A stretch of 64,000 nucleotides of DNA. Source: Hypomyces perniciosus (lineage: Eukaryota > Ascomycota > Sordariomycetes > Hypocreales > Hypocreaceae). Every line of letters starts with the position of its first letter. Within the stretch, counting starts at the first letter, position 1. A program made the translations under genes and the position numbers. The notes under the pieces are model-generated. The model was not told the DNA's origin and ran no database searches. It saw only the letters and a program-made list of their open reading frames with translations. Below are positions 12,001 through 23,355 of this stretch, one piece after another. The stretch covers positions 2,976,001-3,040,000 of the forward strand of contig SPDT01000004.1 of assembly GCA_008477525.1 (NCBI GenBank). The letters are read 5' to 3'.

Positions 12001-12301
12001 GATGGAAGTGTTGCTGGTCTTCCAGAACTTGCACGCTCGCTCGTGGTGAGGCAAATGTGAAAGGCCTACGAGGAGATAGAAGGCTGTTATCAAGAGAAAG
12101 TGGCCAGGGCCAAAGAGGGGTTAGCTACAAGGCCACTGAGCCCACACGTAATCAATGTTGTCAGAAGAGTGAGCCTAAGCTTACGAAGTGCTACTACTAC
12201 CAGCTGCCAGGTGCCCAATACTACTACTAGGTATGATATCACATCATACCTACTATCATATCATCCGGGCCGGGCAGCCCTGTTCCTTGCTGTGGCGCAG
12301 T

Positions 12302-12322
12302 CTCACTCACACACACACCCCC
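12302..12322. repeat. CA-type microsatellite
   Basis: A run of CTCACTCACACACACACCCCC-like dinucleotide repeats within the gde1/ankyrin divergent promoter. Such tracts are length-polymorphic. Confidence 0.8.
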
Positions 12323-12342
12323 CTATTCTACCTAGTAGTATC

Positions 12343-12358
12343 TACTTCGTACGAAGTA
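12343..12358. repeat. Perfect 16-bp palindrome TACTTCGTACGAAGTA
   Basis: The sequence equals its own reverse complement over 16 bases. It resembles, but is not identical to, the TACGGAGTA/TACTCCGTA words repeated in the 16.5-20.2 kb region. Function unknown. Confidence 0.7.
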
Positions 12359-12589
12359 CATAATGCACAAGCGGCCAGAAGAAATCAAGCGCCTAGCTGG
12401 AACCCATAGAAGGCGACTATTGGTTGGGGGAGCAGAGTCAAACAGAGCTGAATGATGCAGGTACGTACCCCTCGAAGATAAGTTCCCTAGGGACGGCCCG
12501 TTCATTTAGTATTCCGCTAATGTTCTCTAAACTCTCTAGAGTTACGCCGTCTTTTCCTAGTCAGCCCAAACAGAGGCATTTGGGTACCT

Positions 12590-14999
12590 ATGGATCCCCT
12601 CTCTTTGACTGCGAGCGCCATCGCCATAATCACCTTCTCCTCCCAAATATGCGCATCCATTTCTTCCTTGAGGGGTCTCTGCAAGAGCTTGCCTGGGCGA
12701 ATCCACGCTGTAAGCAATGAGGTGGCCGATTTTGAGCTGGTGCTGCTGCAGATCGCCTCCTTGATGGAGGGGCGAACAAGCCTGCCAGAGAACAAATATT
12801 CGGCGATACCTCATTTGCTGAAACAAGCAAGGTCCAAGCTAAACGAGGTCGAGGCGATTGTCAATAACCTTACGCGTGTTTACTTGAAGTCCAGACTACC
12901 TCTCAGCTTGATGAATACGTGGCGCGCAGACCAGGCACGATTGAAAGAGCTGCAAGATGATATTCGAACTGTGAAGAGTAGCTTGAACATCATGCTTGGT
13001 GCGACCAACTCGTATGCGCCTTGCCCGCTAACATGGCCCTGAAGCGATACGCGGCTAACTGTGGATCAGTGAGGACATGTTGAGAATCCGACTTGACATT
13101 CAAGCCATATCTACCACCACAACGCAGTCATCTCAGGCTCAAGTTGCCATGAGCGAGAAGTTCCTGGACACTCTGACAGGGGTCGACGAACGCATCGCAC
13201 GAGTCGAGAAAATGCTTCAGCATCAGTCCGACATACTGCAAATGAACCAGTTCATTCAAGTCAGGTCGGCATACGGGACGAACTTGGCCGCAAAGAAGCG
13301 ACCACTGCCTGCGAAAGCGAACGCCTTCATACATACCCCCGAACAGCCCAATTTGGGCATTCGTGTAACACCGTCGAGTGTCGCTTGCCGAATGCGATGT
13401 CCCTGCTCATGCCACTCGCACCAAAGTTCGTCATCGCCGGCGTTTTTGAACAACATGCTGGGCCGCCTGTTCGTCGGTTACGCGGGTCTACCGGTTACAA
13501 GCCCAAAGTGCGACAGCGAGGAATGCCAGGGGTCCCGCTCGAGCAAGATAAGCCTAGAGTATTGGTTCCCGGCGAGCTTCTGGTCTAGGATCGTGCGGAT
13601 GGAATTGTCATATCATCATGGCGCTGGTCCTTCATTGCAAATCGACATGCTCAGGATAATACCCGACAGTGCCCAATGTATCAACTTTGCCGTCAACGGA
13701 AACATTACCGGATTGAAGTTTCTCTTTGAACATGGCTTGGCATCAGCTCGAGACGTTAGCACCACGCGCGGATACTCTCTTCTTCGGTGGGCGCTGTACA
13801 GCAAGCAATATGAAACCTGCAAATTTTTGCTACAAGCAGGTGCAGATGTCGACTATAGACCGATTGGAGCATTCGACAATAGTCCTCGCATCAAGGCATG
13901 CCACTTTTTGTTAGAAGGCAATCTCTCCGAACCTGCCGTGGACGCCCTTCGTGCCATCACCAAAGGCAGCGAATACTTGGATGACTTCATTGATGACTCA
14001 AGATTCACCAAGACTCACCGCATTGTTCTAGGTCTCTCAAGTAGTGGCCTAGAAACAGAACTCCTTCTTTATCCCGAAGATATCGACGTACAAGACTCAA
14101 TGGGCCGTACAGCCTTGGCATGGGCCGCTGCTAGGAACGACAGCCATGCCATAGTGACCTTACTCAGATACGGCGCCGACCCGAACATAATTGACGTTCA
14201 AATATCTGGTGCATTGTCTAATGCAGCTGCTCAGGGTCATACAGCATGTGTCAAACTCCTTCTTGATGCTGGAGCAGATCCTGACCCGCCGTTGCCCAGC
14301 GGCATCATGAAGGGCGGCCCTCTGAATGTTGCCGCTCGAAATGCGAACGACCCCCTGCTCGTCAAGATCCTCCTAGATTTTGGGGCAGATGTCAATCAGG
14401 CCGGTGTAGACGGCAAAACGGCCCTTTTTCATGCTGCACAGAAGGATGATGCAAGCCTTGCGATTCTTCTACTTGAGTATGGCGCAGATATTAATATGGC
14501 GTCAAAGACTGGGGATACGCCTCTGACCACAGCAATCACGCATAACAGCCACCATATCTTGAGGCTTTTCCTTGAGCGTTGGCACGAGTATTCCGTGTGT
14601 CCTCGGCTGAAAGGGCCACATCTTCTCAATATCACGGCGCTCTATGCAGATATTGAAACTATCGATATTCTAGCAAACACGAACCATTTTCGCCTCAAGT
14701 ACGACAAGAATTACGTGCTTGGCGACTTCAGGAGGACAGTGCGCGAAAGAGAAGATGCCACGGACAAGTTGAGCTTTGCATTCGATGAACTGCTCATAAT
14801 TTTTGAGGGCGCTTATCAAATGTCGCAGACTGTTGAGAGCCTCTTGGAAGCCGGACATTTCTCTTGTGTCTCCTCTCCTACCCGGGAGACAACGGAGATC
14901 AAGCAGGAGTCAGACGACGAGGACTCGGATGACATTTTTCAGGATGCCCTTACGCAATTACATGAAGAATGTCCTTATTCAAGTATAGATCGTATTTAA
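12590..14999 (+). CDS. Ankyrin-repeat protein with fungal STAND-type N-terminal domain
   Basis: Two exons, 12590-13011 and 13070-14999, joined by a 58-bp intron (GTATGC donor, GCTAAC branch, CAG acceptor, phase 2) encode about 783 aa. The N-terminus MDPLSLTASAIAIITF is the hydrophobic helix that opens many fungal NACHT/ankyrin proteins, followed by helical and coiled-coil sequence to about residue 200. A Cys/His segment CRMRCPCSCHSHQ and the phrase GRLFVGYAGLP(..)PKCD at about residues 235-285 recur in fungal ankyrin proteins of unknown role. Ankyrin repeats extend from about 360 to 640 (for example GRTALAWAAARND, GADPNIIDV, LLEYGADINMASKTGDTPLTTA). The C-terminal tail is acidic (ESDDEDSDD). 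There is no NTPase domain, so it is not a complete NLR. The role is probably protein-protein interaction; no substrate can be named. Confidence 0.8.
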
Positions 15000-15290
15000 A
15001 GTTATTGGAAAATCCAGCGGCTATGTTGGCAGTCTGTGGTGATGGATTCTCTAGGATGCTGTAAGCAGTATTGCAGACCTCAATCTCCAAATTTTACATG
15101 AAATCAGAACAAAGGAATAATGTAAAGATATAACAACCATTAAGAGAGACTAACTAGATATTTATCTTGGAGGCTCCTCTCTACTAGAGGGACCTTAACC
15201 GGCTGAGTTATTAGTCGGATGACTTACTTTGAGTCAATCCCTGGCCGTCCCGATCGTTCCCAATAACCATTCGTGTCAGTGCATGTTTAT

Positions 15291-15890
15291 TTAGTTCCCA
15301 AACGCCCAAACCGAAAAATACCAACGCACGCAGAAGGGACTACAAAACGTTATTTTCGGCCAGTTGTCGGTCATCAGTTGTTGGAGGTGTCCGAATCGCA
15401 TGCAGCACCAAAAAGAAAAGTTCAACCGAATATGCGCCTTTCCTGTTATATAACGAAAAATCCTCTGTCCCGTCATTCTCCTTTGCAGCTTATCTGTTCG
15501 TTCGGTCCTCAAGTTTGTGACGAGTTGTTCGTTGGTTTGCTGTAGTTCGCGCATTTGCTGCTGCATTTGGTCGACCAACCTCGCCTGGTCCAAACGTCCA
15601 ACTTGTTGTTGGACGGCAGCGACTGCTCTAAGCAGTTTGTCTGCGTCTTTTTATATGGTGTTGTTCGTCGTCTGGCCTCCGAAAGTGTGACTCATCTGGT
15701 CGCGTTGCTTCCACTGACTTTCCGACTGTTCAACGTAATCGTCGAGCTGTCCTGTCATTATAGAAAGACACTTGTGATGTGTTTTTGGACCGATAGCTGC
15801 ACCTTGGTGGGTGTTTTGGCCTCTCTCCTTTCCCTGCGTCTTTCCCTTCCTGAATCCATGGTGCCGAGAAAGATGAGCGCTGCTTGACAT
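15291..15890 (-). pseudogene. Possible remnant of a Gln-rich coiled-coil gene
   Basis: A minus-strand frame from 15890 is open to a TAA at 15653-15651, then continues in the same frame with coiled-coil-like, Gln-rich sequence (LLRAVAAVQQQVGRL, QMQQQMRELQQTNEQLV). The composition of both halves looks protein-like (basic, then Gln/Glu-rich), and a GTGCAG...GACAG segment in the first half could be an intron. I recognise no family. It may be a broken gene, an unresolved multi-exon gene, or chance. Confidence 0.25.
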
Positions 15891-16543
15891 GGCTGCATTT
15901 GCGACATCGGATTTGCTGCCATTGTCAGTTCATTCTCTTCGTTCTCCGACTCTCGGTTCCCATCTTTAATGTCGGAAAAGAAGAATAAAGGTGGAGAACT
16001 GAAAAAGAAAAGGTGAGAGATTAGTGAATGGTCGTTTCCTTTTCATCGTCAGCAGTTGATTGCCAGCTGCTACGGGGTTCTCCTCAAAGCATAACGGTCA
16101 TAACTTTGGCATCACGTGAAATTCCAAATCTCACAAATGCGTATTGAGCTGAACGTCGAGAAACCGCTCCCCTCTTTCTTTCCCCAGAAACTATTCCACC
16201 GCATCTCATTCTGGACACTCCGAGTCGCCGGAGATTTGGAATGTCGTATGACGTTTGTAAGAATGTAGGTTGAAGAAAGTTAGTCCGCACTGTGCATCGC
16301 TCCTTCCTCCTCAGGTTATCAGATGGCCGGCCCGTTCCTTGAAGCCGTTAAGGTTATGCATACCCCGGACCCGCCATCCTGGACCGCTACGTCACTCGGG
16401 TGCCAAATAGAAAGCCGCAGACTTTCACGTCCCATGTATCGAACAGGCATCTTGATCTAACTCTTCTATTCAGAAATTCGGTATGGGACATGAAACAGCA
16501 TTACATACATGGGTATCAACTACTCATTGACCATACCAGACAT

Positions 16544-16557
16544 ACGGAGTACTCCGT
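16544..16557. repeat. Perfect palindrome ACGGAGTACTCCGT
   Basis: Fourteen bases equal to their reverse complement, combining the two orientations of the TACGGAGTA word that recurs in the intergenic DNA to the right. Confidence 0.7.
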
Positions 16558-16583
16558 CACCACAAAAACTCCTAGCATCTCGT

Positions 16584-18277
16584 CTATGCCAACCAGAACC
16601 ACGCCTTTTCGAGCCAATTCCTCGGTACAGGTGGCTTGTCCATCGCCTCCATTTCATCCATCTCCTTCTTGCCAGTGGTAACATCAATTGTGTGTATTGG
16701 CCTGATGAAGGGTGTTCGCTTCCAAACTTTATGGCCCAAATAGAGCACGAGGAAAATGGGCAGAGTGATGTATGAAGCAAGAAAGTCGTTGACATTCCAG
16801 TTTCTGGGAATAAAGATCTGGAAGCCATTGGTAATGGTGAGAATGGTAATGACGAATAGCGCAATATACGTGGTGTATGGTTGCAAATGTGCCTTATATG
16901 GTAAATCTTGCTCCATATTGTTGTATTTCATGGCAGCACGGAAACGAAGGTATGTGACCATACAAACGATCCATGCGATAAAACCTGATATGGAGGACAA
17001 TGAGACGAACCAGTTGAAGACCTGTGCGCCCGAATTGTCGACGTTGAGGAATGCCAGAAGGCCGAATGCCCAGGTGAATAGAACGGCAACATAGGGGACA
17101 CCGCTGCCATTGGTAATCGAGAACCACTTAGGCGCCTGGCCAGTGAGTGACATAGAGTATAAAACTCTGCTGCCTGAGTATAAGAAAGAGTTTCCGGCTG
17201 ACCAGGCAGAGGTCAAGATCGCAGCGTTGATGATGTGGTTGAGCACGGGAATACCAGCATTCTGAATACCGATAACAAAAGGCGAAGCGCTCGCATTCCC
17301 AGCACCGAGTAATCTCTTATCATTGTGTGGCACAAGGATACCAATGATGAGAGATGAGACACCATAGAACAGGGCCAAGCGCACCGTGAAACGCGAGGCA
17401 GCTTTCCTGATGTTACGACGCGGAGATTTGGCCTCGCCTGCAGCAATTGCAATCAATTCCGGGCTTGTAATGAAAGCAAATCCGGCCTATCCGTTTGATT
17501 AGTGATGGTGGGCGCTGCTGTTGGGGTTGAGAAACTTACCTTGACAAATGCGTGCCAGTATCCCAAAAACCGACCGGTCGCACCAGGAGCGTTATATTCC
17601 ACGAAAGCACCAGGATCAGTCCAATAGCTAAAACCAATTGCTTTGTGGTTTGGCCCACCACCGGAAACGATTATTATGCCCAAAATGCATAGCCCAGCCA
17701 GTGTTATGAGCTTAATGCTAGCAAACCAGAATTCTGCCTCGCCGTAGTACTTGATAGCGGCCAGATTGATGAGCACCATGACGAGGAGCACGATAGCGAT
17801 CCACACGGCGACATGGACTGGGGCTTGCCAGTATTCCAGGACAATGGCGGCAGCCGAGGCCTCTGCACCGACGAGCATGGCGTACGCGTACCAGTAGTTC
17901 CATCCGGCAGCAAAGGCGAGACTGGGATCGAGAAAGCGGTCGACGAAATACGGAATCGTGATACCCTTCATCGGTAAGAGAAGGACCATCTCGGCCAGAT
18001 CCCCCATGACAACGAAAACAATCAGTGACATGGATAGATAGGCCATGAAGAGTGGAGCGGGACCGGTATCAGCGAGAATTGAGCCGCTGCCAACGAATAA
18101 ACCAGTGCCAATGGCACCACCAAGGGCCAGAAACTGGATGTGACGACTCTTGAGGCCACGGGCGAGCTGTTCATCCTTGTTGGCGAGACTGAACTCGGCT
18201 GTCTCGGCCGGGCGACTGCCCTCGGGGTTGAGGCCGTAGCCATCATCGGGGCCGGAATCCAGGCCGTTCTTCTCCAT
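16584..18277 (-). CDS. Amino-acid permease (yeast AAT/APC family)
   Basis: Plasma-membrane proton symporter for amino acids. Two exons, 18277-17540 and 17486-16584, flank a 53-bp phase-0 intron (AAG/GTAAGT ... GATAG) and give 546 aa, the usual length. The family signature is clear: a hydrophilic N-terminus, then KSRHIQFLALGGAIGTGLFVGSG in the first membrane segment, GWNYWYAYAMLVGAEASAA, the segment FAFITSPELIAIAAGEAKSPRRN spanning the exon junction, and later hydrophobic segments with SRVLYSMSLTGQAPKW. About twelve membrane helices are expected. The C-terminus ends NWLEKAWFWLA. Substrate range cannot be read from the sequence; general, proline or basic amino-acid permeases share this layout. 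It lies about 7.6 kb beyond the 3' end of the peptide synthetase. A supply role is possible but unsupported. Confidence 0.9.
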
Positions 18278-18400
18278 CGTGGCTCTGTGCTCTCAATGCT
18301 TGGAGGCGAGGCACGTGTGTTATAAGAGGGCCAATTGGAGTGCGATGAGGAGGAGAACAAAAAAAGAAAAAGGAAGGGGATGAGGAGGATGAATAAATGT
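18278..18400 (-). promoter_or_regulatory. Likely promoter of the permease gene
   Basis: Directly upstream of the permease start, the minus strand has a long pyrimidine-rich tract (18343-18393), typical of filamentous-fungal promoters. Closer to the start are a CCAATTGG palindrome (18331-18338), a CTTATAA sequence (about 18321-18327) and a CACGTG E-box-like hexamer (18312-18317). Their function is inferred from resemblance only. Confidence 0.4.
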
Positions 18401-18479
18401 GCGAGTTCCGTGAAGGACGATGCAACGCCGAAGCCGAACGGGTGCGAAACCGGCTAGTCGCGCCCTTTATTCCTTTTAG

Positions 18480-20148
18480 TACGGAGTATGTCAAACCGTT
18501 TCCAGCCTTCCAAGGACAAATCCCGAGGCTTGGCGAGAAAGAGGCAGAAGCCAAAGTAGCCCTTTGTAGAATAGCACTATGCGGGGGGCTGAATGGCTTA
18601 TTGTGGCTTGCATGGCTTTTGATTTGGAAGACGATAGGCTTGAAATCTCTCCGACAGAGGATACGAGTTGTAGTACTACTAGACTCCTAGAGTAAGTGTA
18701 GCTTATTACGAAGAGATATCTCGTCTGAAGCTGGACAAGGGACTACGAGTACATACATGACAGGCAAAGAAAGGTGTCTATTTGCAATCATTCCAAAACA
18801 GTAGTACTATTCCGAAATACCGGCACAGTCGTATCACTCCGTGCCCCATAATGCTTATCTCCTCTATGGGGTACATGTACTCCGTAGTATTAAACATTGA
18901 GCCGCTTATCTTACAAGTACAGGGGGAACAAACACCCATGTACTCACTCCACCTAATGCGGAAAGGTTCCAGAATCAATCACGGAAGATGTTTGCATTCA
19001 CAGTCTGCATGCTCCCGTCACTCGTGTGACTCTTATCTATGGTTCTCCTTTTGATTGGGGGCCTATACGACAGCAGCGGGATTATTGCCTTGGATTACAG
19101 GCAAAGACTTGTTCCAGACTTGGTTGGCGGTGAAATCGTAGCAGGAGCCATGTAGATGTGGATAGAGAGATGGGGGGAGGATGAGGATCCAACATTTGAT
19201 AGCAGGCCAGCCAACAGGAACTTCCCTAATAGTACGTACTACCTACGGACGGAGTACGGAGTACAGCGCGCCGTTTATTACTATTCACTTCATGGTTGTA
19301 ACCGCCATCGGATCAAGCCTGCTACTGGATTCCAGTCTTGTGACTGAGTCGTTTAACGCTAAAAACCCGGGCCTGGATCGTAGAGGATTTGTGACATTCA
19401 TTAGATAGATAGCAGAATAATAGCTGGCAGACCTGCGGAAATCCATGCCGACGGCAGCCGTGCGCGCCCTCGCCATTTGTCGTACTCATTACGAAGTGCA
19501 TTACCAAACATGGCAAAAGATGGGCTCCAGCACCGGAGTTGTCCGTAGAAAACGCCCTACAGCTACGATAAACCAGTGCCAAGCCACATACTATTTGCCC
19601 CAGGTTTTACTCCCCCCAGAACTGGGGTGTTGATCTCAGGCCGTTGACGAGTCATTCTCTGTGTTTTTATCTGGTCCTTAAAGTATCCACACAAAATGCC
19701 TCACCTTTTCTCAAGCAAGGTAAGGAGAAGGTACGTATCGTATCGATGGCTTGGCTCGGAACGGGATCCATCATGTTGTTCGCCTCTCTCTTCCAGACAC
19801 CTCAGACGGCAAAAGCCTTATTACCAACCCGCGCGCTCATATTACAAGTCCCTTCCGACTGGTCGTACGACGGATCAACTCATACGTGATGTTTCCTTGT
19901 CAGCTGATCCTCAATGGGAGCAAACTTTACGGAGAACAACGGACAAAGCGACCCTGTCAGCTTGAAGTGGGGTGAGAGGGTTACCGGTTACCAGGTCCCA
20001 GACGCATGCACTATGTCTCATTCCGCAAGGTTACAATGATTTCCCATTTTGCATTTACTAGTAGTACGGAGTCGCAATTGACATACTGGTAGATTGATGA
20101 CAGATGGTAGATGAGATCTACTCCGTAGTACCGACAGAATACGGAGTT
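18480..20148. repeat. Dispersed TACGGAGTA / TACTCCGTA words
   Basis: Copies in either orientation occur at about 18480-18488, 18878-18886, 19251-19263 (overlapping copies), 20064-20072, 20119-20127 and 20139-20147, with related forms elsewhere. They are confined to non-coding DNA. They could be remnants of short mobile repeats or a widespread genomic word of this lineage. Confidence 0.55.
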
Positions 20149-21145
20149 GCGCCACACATTGGCATATTGGCTCCGGATAGGTGTGGGTCCCCGATCTGCT
20201 CCGTGACGGAGGCCCGTCTCCGATGGGTGATACGACACGGTAAATAACCGAGCCAATACAGGCGAGTTTAATAGCAATAGTGCAGGATGGTAGTAGTATT
20301 TAGTGAATTGCAATGACATGGATTCCACCTTCTAGTGGTGACGTTAAATATGGCGTCATGTCACGAACGTGGTGAGTGATAGCTGGGCTTGATCCGTATT
20401 CATGTTGGATTTTGTCTACAAGTGTGGGAGCTATTGGGGTAGTTCGGAGCAATAACTGAGAATGAACACCGAAAAACCGAAGTGCAGCATCGTTTCCATC
20501 AGGGTCGTCACCGAAGAAGTGCATTCAAGGGGCTCAGTGGCATCAATTTGAGCCCTTAAAACTTCCCCTTTTGGTGCTATTGTTCTAAATCCGTACGATT
20601 ACGAGTACTATTAGTTCCCACTCCACGAAGGCCAGATTTGCGCAAGGGCGCAAGGCCTCAACATCAACATCGGTGCTGGAATGCCGTGAAATTAGCTGAG
20701 TTAATGAAGTTATACTCTGGCCACGCCTCGTTGGTCCTCATCACATCGTTAGATATGCCGAAGGCAAATTCTCTACTGGGTTCGCGAGTCGTCAATGCTC
20801 CTAGCGGAGGATTAGAAAGCTATCTTTGTTGACAAGCATGAGAATTACGTCCTACAATTTGTTGTCGGGAAATATGGACACACAAAGGCCGTGATGTCGA
20901 AAGCTTTGGAAGACATAGCTGAGCTATTCAGACGCATCTTAGCAGACCGATAACCAGTCTTATTTATAGTCGAAGCCAAACACCAGGTATGAAGAACCAG
21001 GGCATAAAGGTGCCAATTTTGGACTAGATTGGCGTAAAGCATCGTGACAAGAGAAGCCTATACTAACTCGAACTTCTCACAAACAAGAATCATACTGTGG
21101 GTTATCTAGGCAAGCGGGTGACAATAAAACAGAAACCGCAAACAT

Positions 21146-21568
21146 CTACATTACTACAAGTAACTCCAATTGCCGCAAATTACTCCCATTGTTATGGATA
21201 ACCCTCATTACTATGGATGACTCTGATAATAATTCATTCCCCTCGTCGTCTGATCCATAGTCCTTGTCAAGGTCATCGTCGGTATCCTGTTCATCCTCAT
21301 TCCTCTCTCGGACCCTGAATATCTGTTTCCTATTTTTGTGATACCAATGGATTGATGTCACTGCTTGAGAGAATTTCTCTCTCTCTTGGATAATGCGATC
21401 ACCCTCTCCGTCGCCAGAAGATTCGATTTGCCTCAAATCTTTCCTCAGCAAAATAGCGATCATGGTTGGAGCAGGGAGAGTCCACGCCCGATTTAGATTT
21501 TCGGCCATAAGCCGATCCACCTGGCAAAGCTTTCTAATTGCGTCTTTATACCCTGAAAAGCCTGACAA
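21146..21568 (-). CDS. Possible hypothetical protein fragment, acidic C-terminal half
   Basis: A minus-strand frame of about 140 codons whose first ATG is internal (VDRLMAENLNRAW). The sequence has a protein-like N-terminal half and a very acidic stretch (NEDEQDTDDDLDKDYGSDDEGNE). A second frame just upstream (21740-21546) could be another exon, but I could not find a junction that clearly joins them. No family is recognised; it may be spurious. Confidence 0.2.
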   Translation of the reverse strand: MSGFSGYKDAIRKLCQVDRLMAENLNRAWTLPAPTMIAILLRKDLRQIESSGDGEGDRIIQEREKFSQAVTSIHWYHKNRKQIFRVRERNEDEQDTDDDLDKDYGSDDEGNELLSESSIVMRVIHNNGSNLRQLELLVVM

Positions 21569-22809
21569 AGAGAGCTATCTCTCCGGTTGTTCGTGGAGGC
21601 TGTACTGGTCTTCTCCGGAGAGTAGGTTGAGGTTTGCTGAGCGAAGGAGTTGGTATTTTGTAGCCAGTACGAAGAAGGCACGAAGGAAGCACAAAGGTAG
21701 GGCCACCAAGTTGACTGTATTGATCTCCGAAGGTCTCCAAGCTTCCTAATCCACGAGACGAAAAAAAATTATCGTCCGGGCATCTTGCCTGTCTGGTGCG
21801 TCTCAGGAATTTTAGGCCCTTGGGTTCAAGGCAACATATTCTGATGACGGTCCGACCGGGCTGTGTTTAATTTCGTGGAAAGACCATCTCAAACTAATGG
21901 GCTTTAGTGTCTAGATGTGTTAAAGAGATGAATTTGACGAACCTGGTGTTTCCAAATGATGAAACGTGATGAAACTCCGTCGTCCTGTGTCATAATGTTG
22001 AAGAGTTTTTAGGCCGAAAACGATGGAATGTGACAGAGGAGTGTTCAGCGATAATGTATCAGATGGGTGTCCGTTTCAGACTGATGGGAAATGGTGAAGA
22101 AGGCGGGGTTTTGATGGCCTCACTAAAGTGCTGCGCTCGTGAACTTGCAAGAGGGAGGAAGAAAGAAAAAAAGGAGAAGAGAGCTTGAGGAAGACAAGTG
22201 AATGAATGATCCGTGAATCATTGTTCCCTTTTGGCTGCCGGCTGCCGCGTTTTCATCACGTGCTTTTTCTTCCTTTGCAGGCATCCATCTGACTTGTCAG
22301 CATGACCTCGATGTTTGTCTTAGAGACTGATTTCACCTTGACTGCATCTGCCTTCACGGACGCGTCTTTATGCAGTTCTATTATCGTATGTCTGTTCTCG
22401 TATTCTCGCAGAAGATCAGCCACTGACGATACAGGGTCCTCCTTGGGTGCATCTCAAAGTTTGTGGACAAGAGTTTGCAACAAGAATTGAGGCATGATGT
22501 AGAAGAGAAATATCAGTGTTCGTCGTCGTAACATTATTGTTGCCCGCAACATTAACTCATAGCAAGGTGATGAAATCATTCACTCCGTCCCGGCAAAGCC
22601 ACAACACCCCTCGCACCATCATTGGCAACATAAAATAATCGAAAATCTGCCATCCCAAAACCACCGACAGTCAAACACCTGAGCCCATGGTGCAGAGTTC
22701 ACTAGACACGAGTTAGAAATCATGACCCAGCAGTCAAGGTAAGCCTCGGAGCGTACCAAAGAACCTCATCGATGCTATAACGTATGTCGCAGCGATTGGT
22801 GTTAGTAAG

Positions 22810-23355
22810 TCAGTTGATAGTGACAGGAGACGCTTCTTCTACCCTGAGCTCTCCGATCCCGTTTCCCCCTGCCCTGTTATTGTCCGTCCTGTTCTCCATT
22901 GTCCTCCTATTCTCTCCCGTTCGGTGGTGGTAGCCCATCTCAGCCATCATCTTTCTCATCTTTGTTTCTTGGTGCTTTCCCATGCCCCGGCTTTTTAAAG
23001 CCGCCTTCAGTGACCGAACATGTGTCATTGCAGCCTCCGACGGACCCGAGAAAGCCACCAGCTCATGCATTGTGACCTCACCCTCAGCACCGACCTCCCT
23101 AACAGGCTGCTTTTTGGGGCGCCCAGAGCGAGGCTTTATGGACAAGTCCCCAGTGTCTCGGAAGCGCTTTACCAGACGTGATACTGCTGGACTTGAAATG
23201 CCAAAGTCCTTTGCGACTTTGGTATGTGGTTGACCAGCGAACACAGCTGCGATGATGGCTGCGCGGGCATGCATGGGGATTTGGCCTTTGGGAACGCGGT
23301 CTTCGGTGAGCAGAGCACCGAGAGCTTGCTGATGGTTCCCTGATGGCTGCGACAT
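22810..23355 (-). CDS. Small paired-like helix-turn-helix protein
   Basis: A single-exon 181-aa protein starting MSQPSGNHQQALGALL. Residues 28-85 form a helix-turn-helix of the homeodomain/paired type (MHARAAIIAAVFAGQ, VAKDFGISSPAVSRLVKRF) followed by the linker IKPRSGRPKK, characteristic of the bipartite DNA-binding domain of Tc1/mariner-type transposases. No DDE catalytic domain follows. The C-terminal part is basic then low-complexity (RTGENRRTMENRTDNNRAGG). It could be a domesticated transposase DNA-binding domain acting as a nuclear regulator, or the N-terminal remnant of a transposon. Its position about 2.5 kb beyond the 3' end of the peptide synthetase is noted, but a regulatory link is speculation. 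Confidence 0.6.
   Translation of the reverse strand: MSQPSGNHQQALGALLTEDRVPKGQIPMHARAAIIAAVFAGQPHTKVAKDFGISSPAVSRLVKRFRDTGDLSIKPRSGRPKKQPVREVGAEGEVTMHELVAFSGPSEAAMTHVRSLKAALKSRGMGKHQETKMRKMMAEMGYHHRTGENRRTMENRTDNNRAGGNGIGELRVEEASPVTIN

Larger units (their letters stand above)
12001..12589. promoter_or_regulatory. Shared divergent upstream region of gde1 and the ankyrin gene
   Basis: About 590 bp separate two divergent start codons. It contains a CA-rich microsatellite (12302-12322), a perfect 16-bp palindrome at 12343-12358 and several CTACTACTA-like words at 12185-12235. No recognisable transcription-factor operator or core promoter could be assigned with confidence. Confidence 0.4.
15000..16583. 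other. Intergenic region with a possible gene remnant
   Basis: Between the ankyrin gene and the convergent permease 3' end. It contains the possible minus-strand Gln-rich frame described separately and, at 16544-16557, a 14-bp perfect palindrome. Nothing else is recognisable. Confidence 0.4.
18401..22809. other. Gene-poor region of about 4.4 kb
   Basis: No protein family is recognisable on either strand. It holds several copies of TACGGAGTA/TACTCCGTA-like words (18480, 18878, 19245-19265, 20064, 20119, 20140), a purine-rich stretch near 22150-22200 and only short open frames. One minus-strand frame at 21146-21568, listed separately, may be part of a gene. I see no tRNA, rRNA or intact transposon. 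Confidence 0.5.

Noticed and set aside
16584..18277. Calling the permease part of the peptaibol cluster
   Set aside because: It is 7.6 kb away with a pseudogene, a helix-turn-helix gene and a gene-poor region between. No cluster-specific feature links it.
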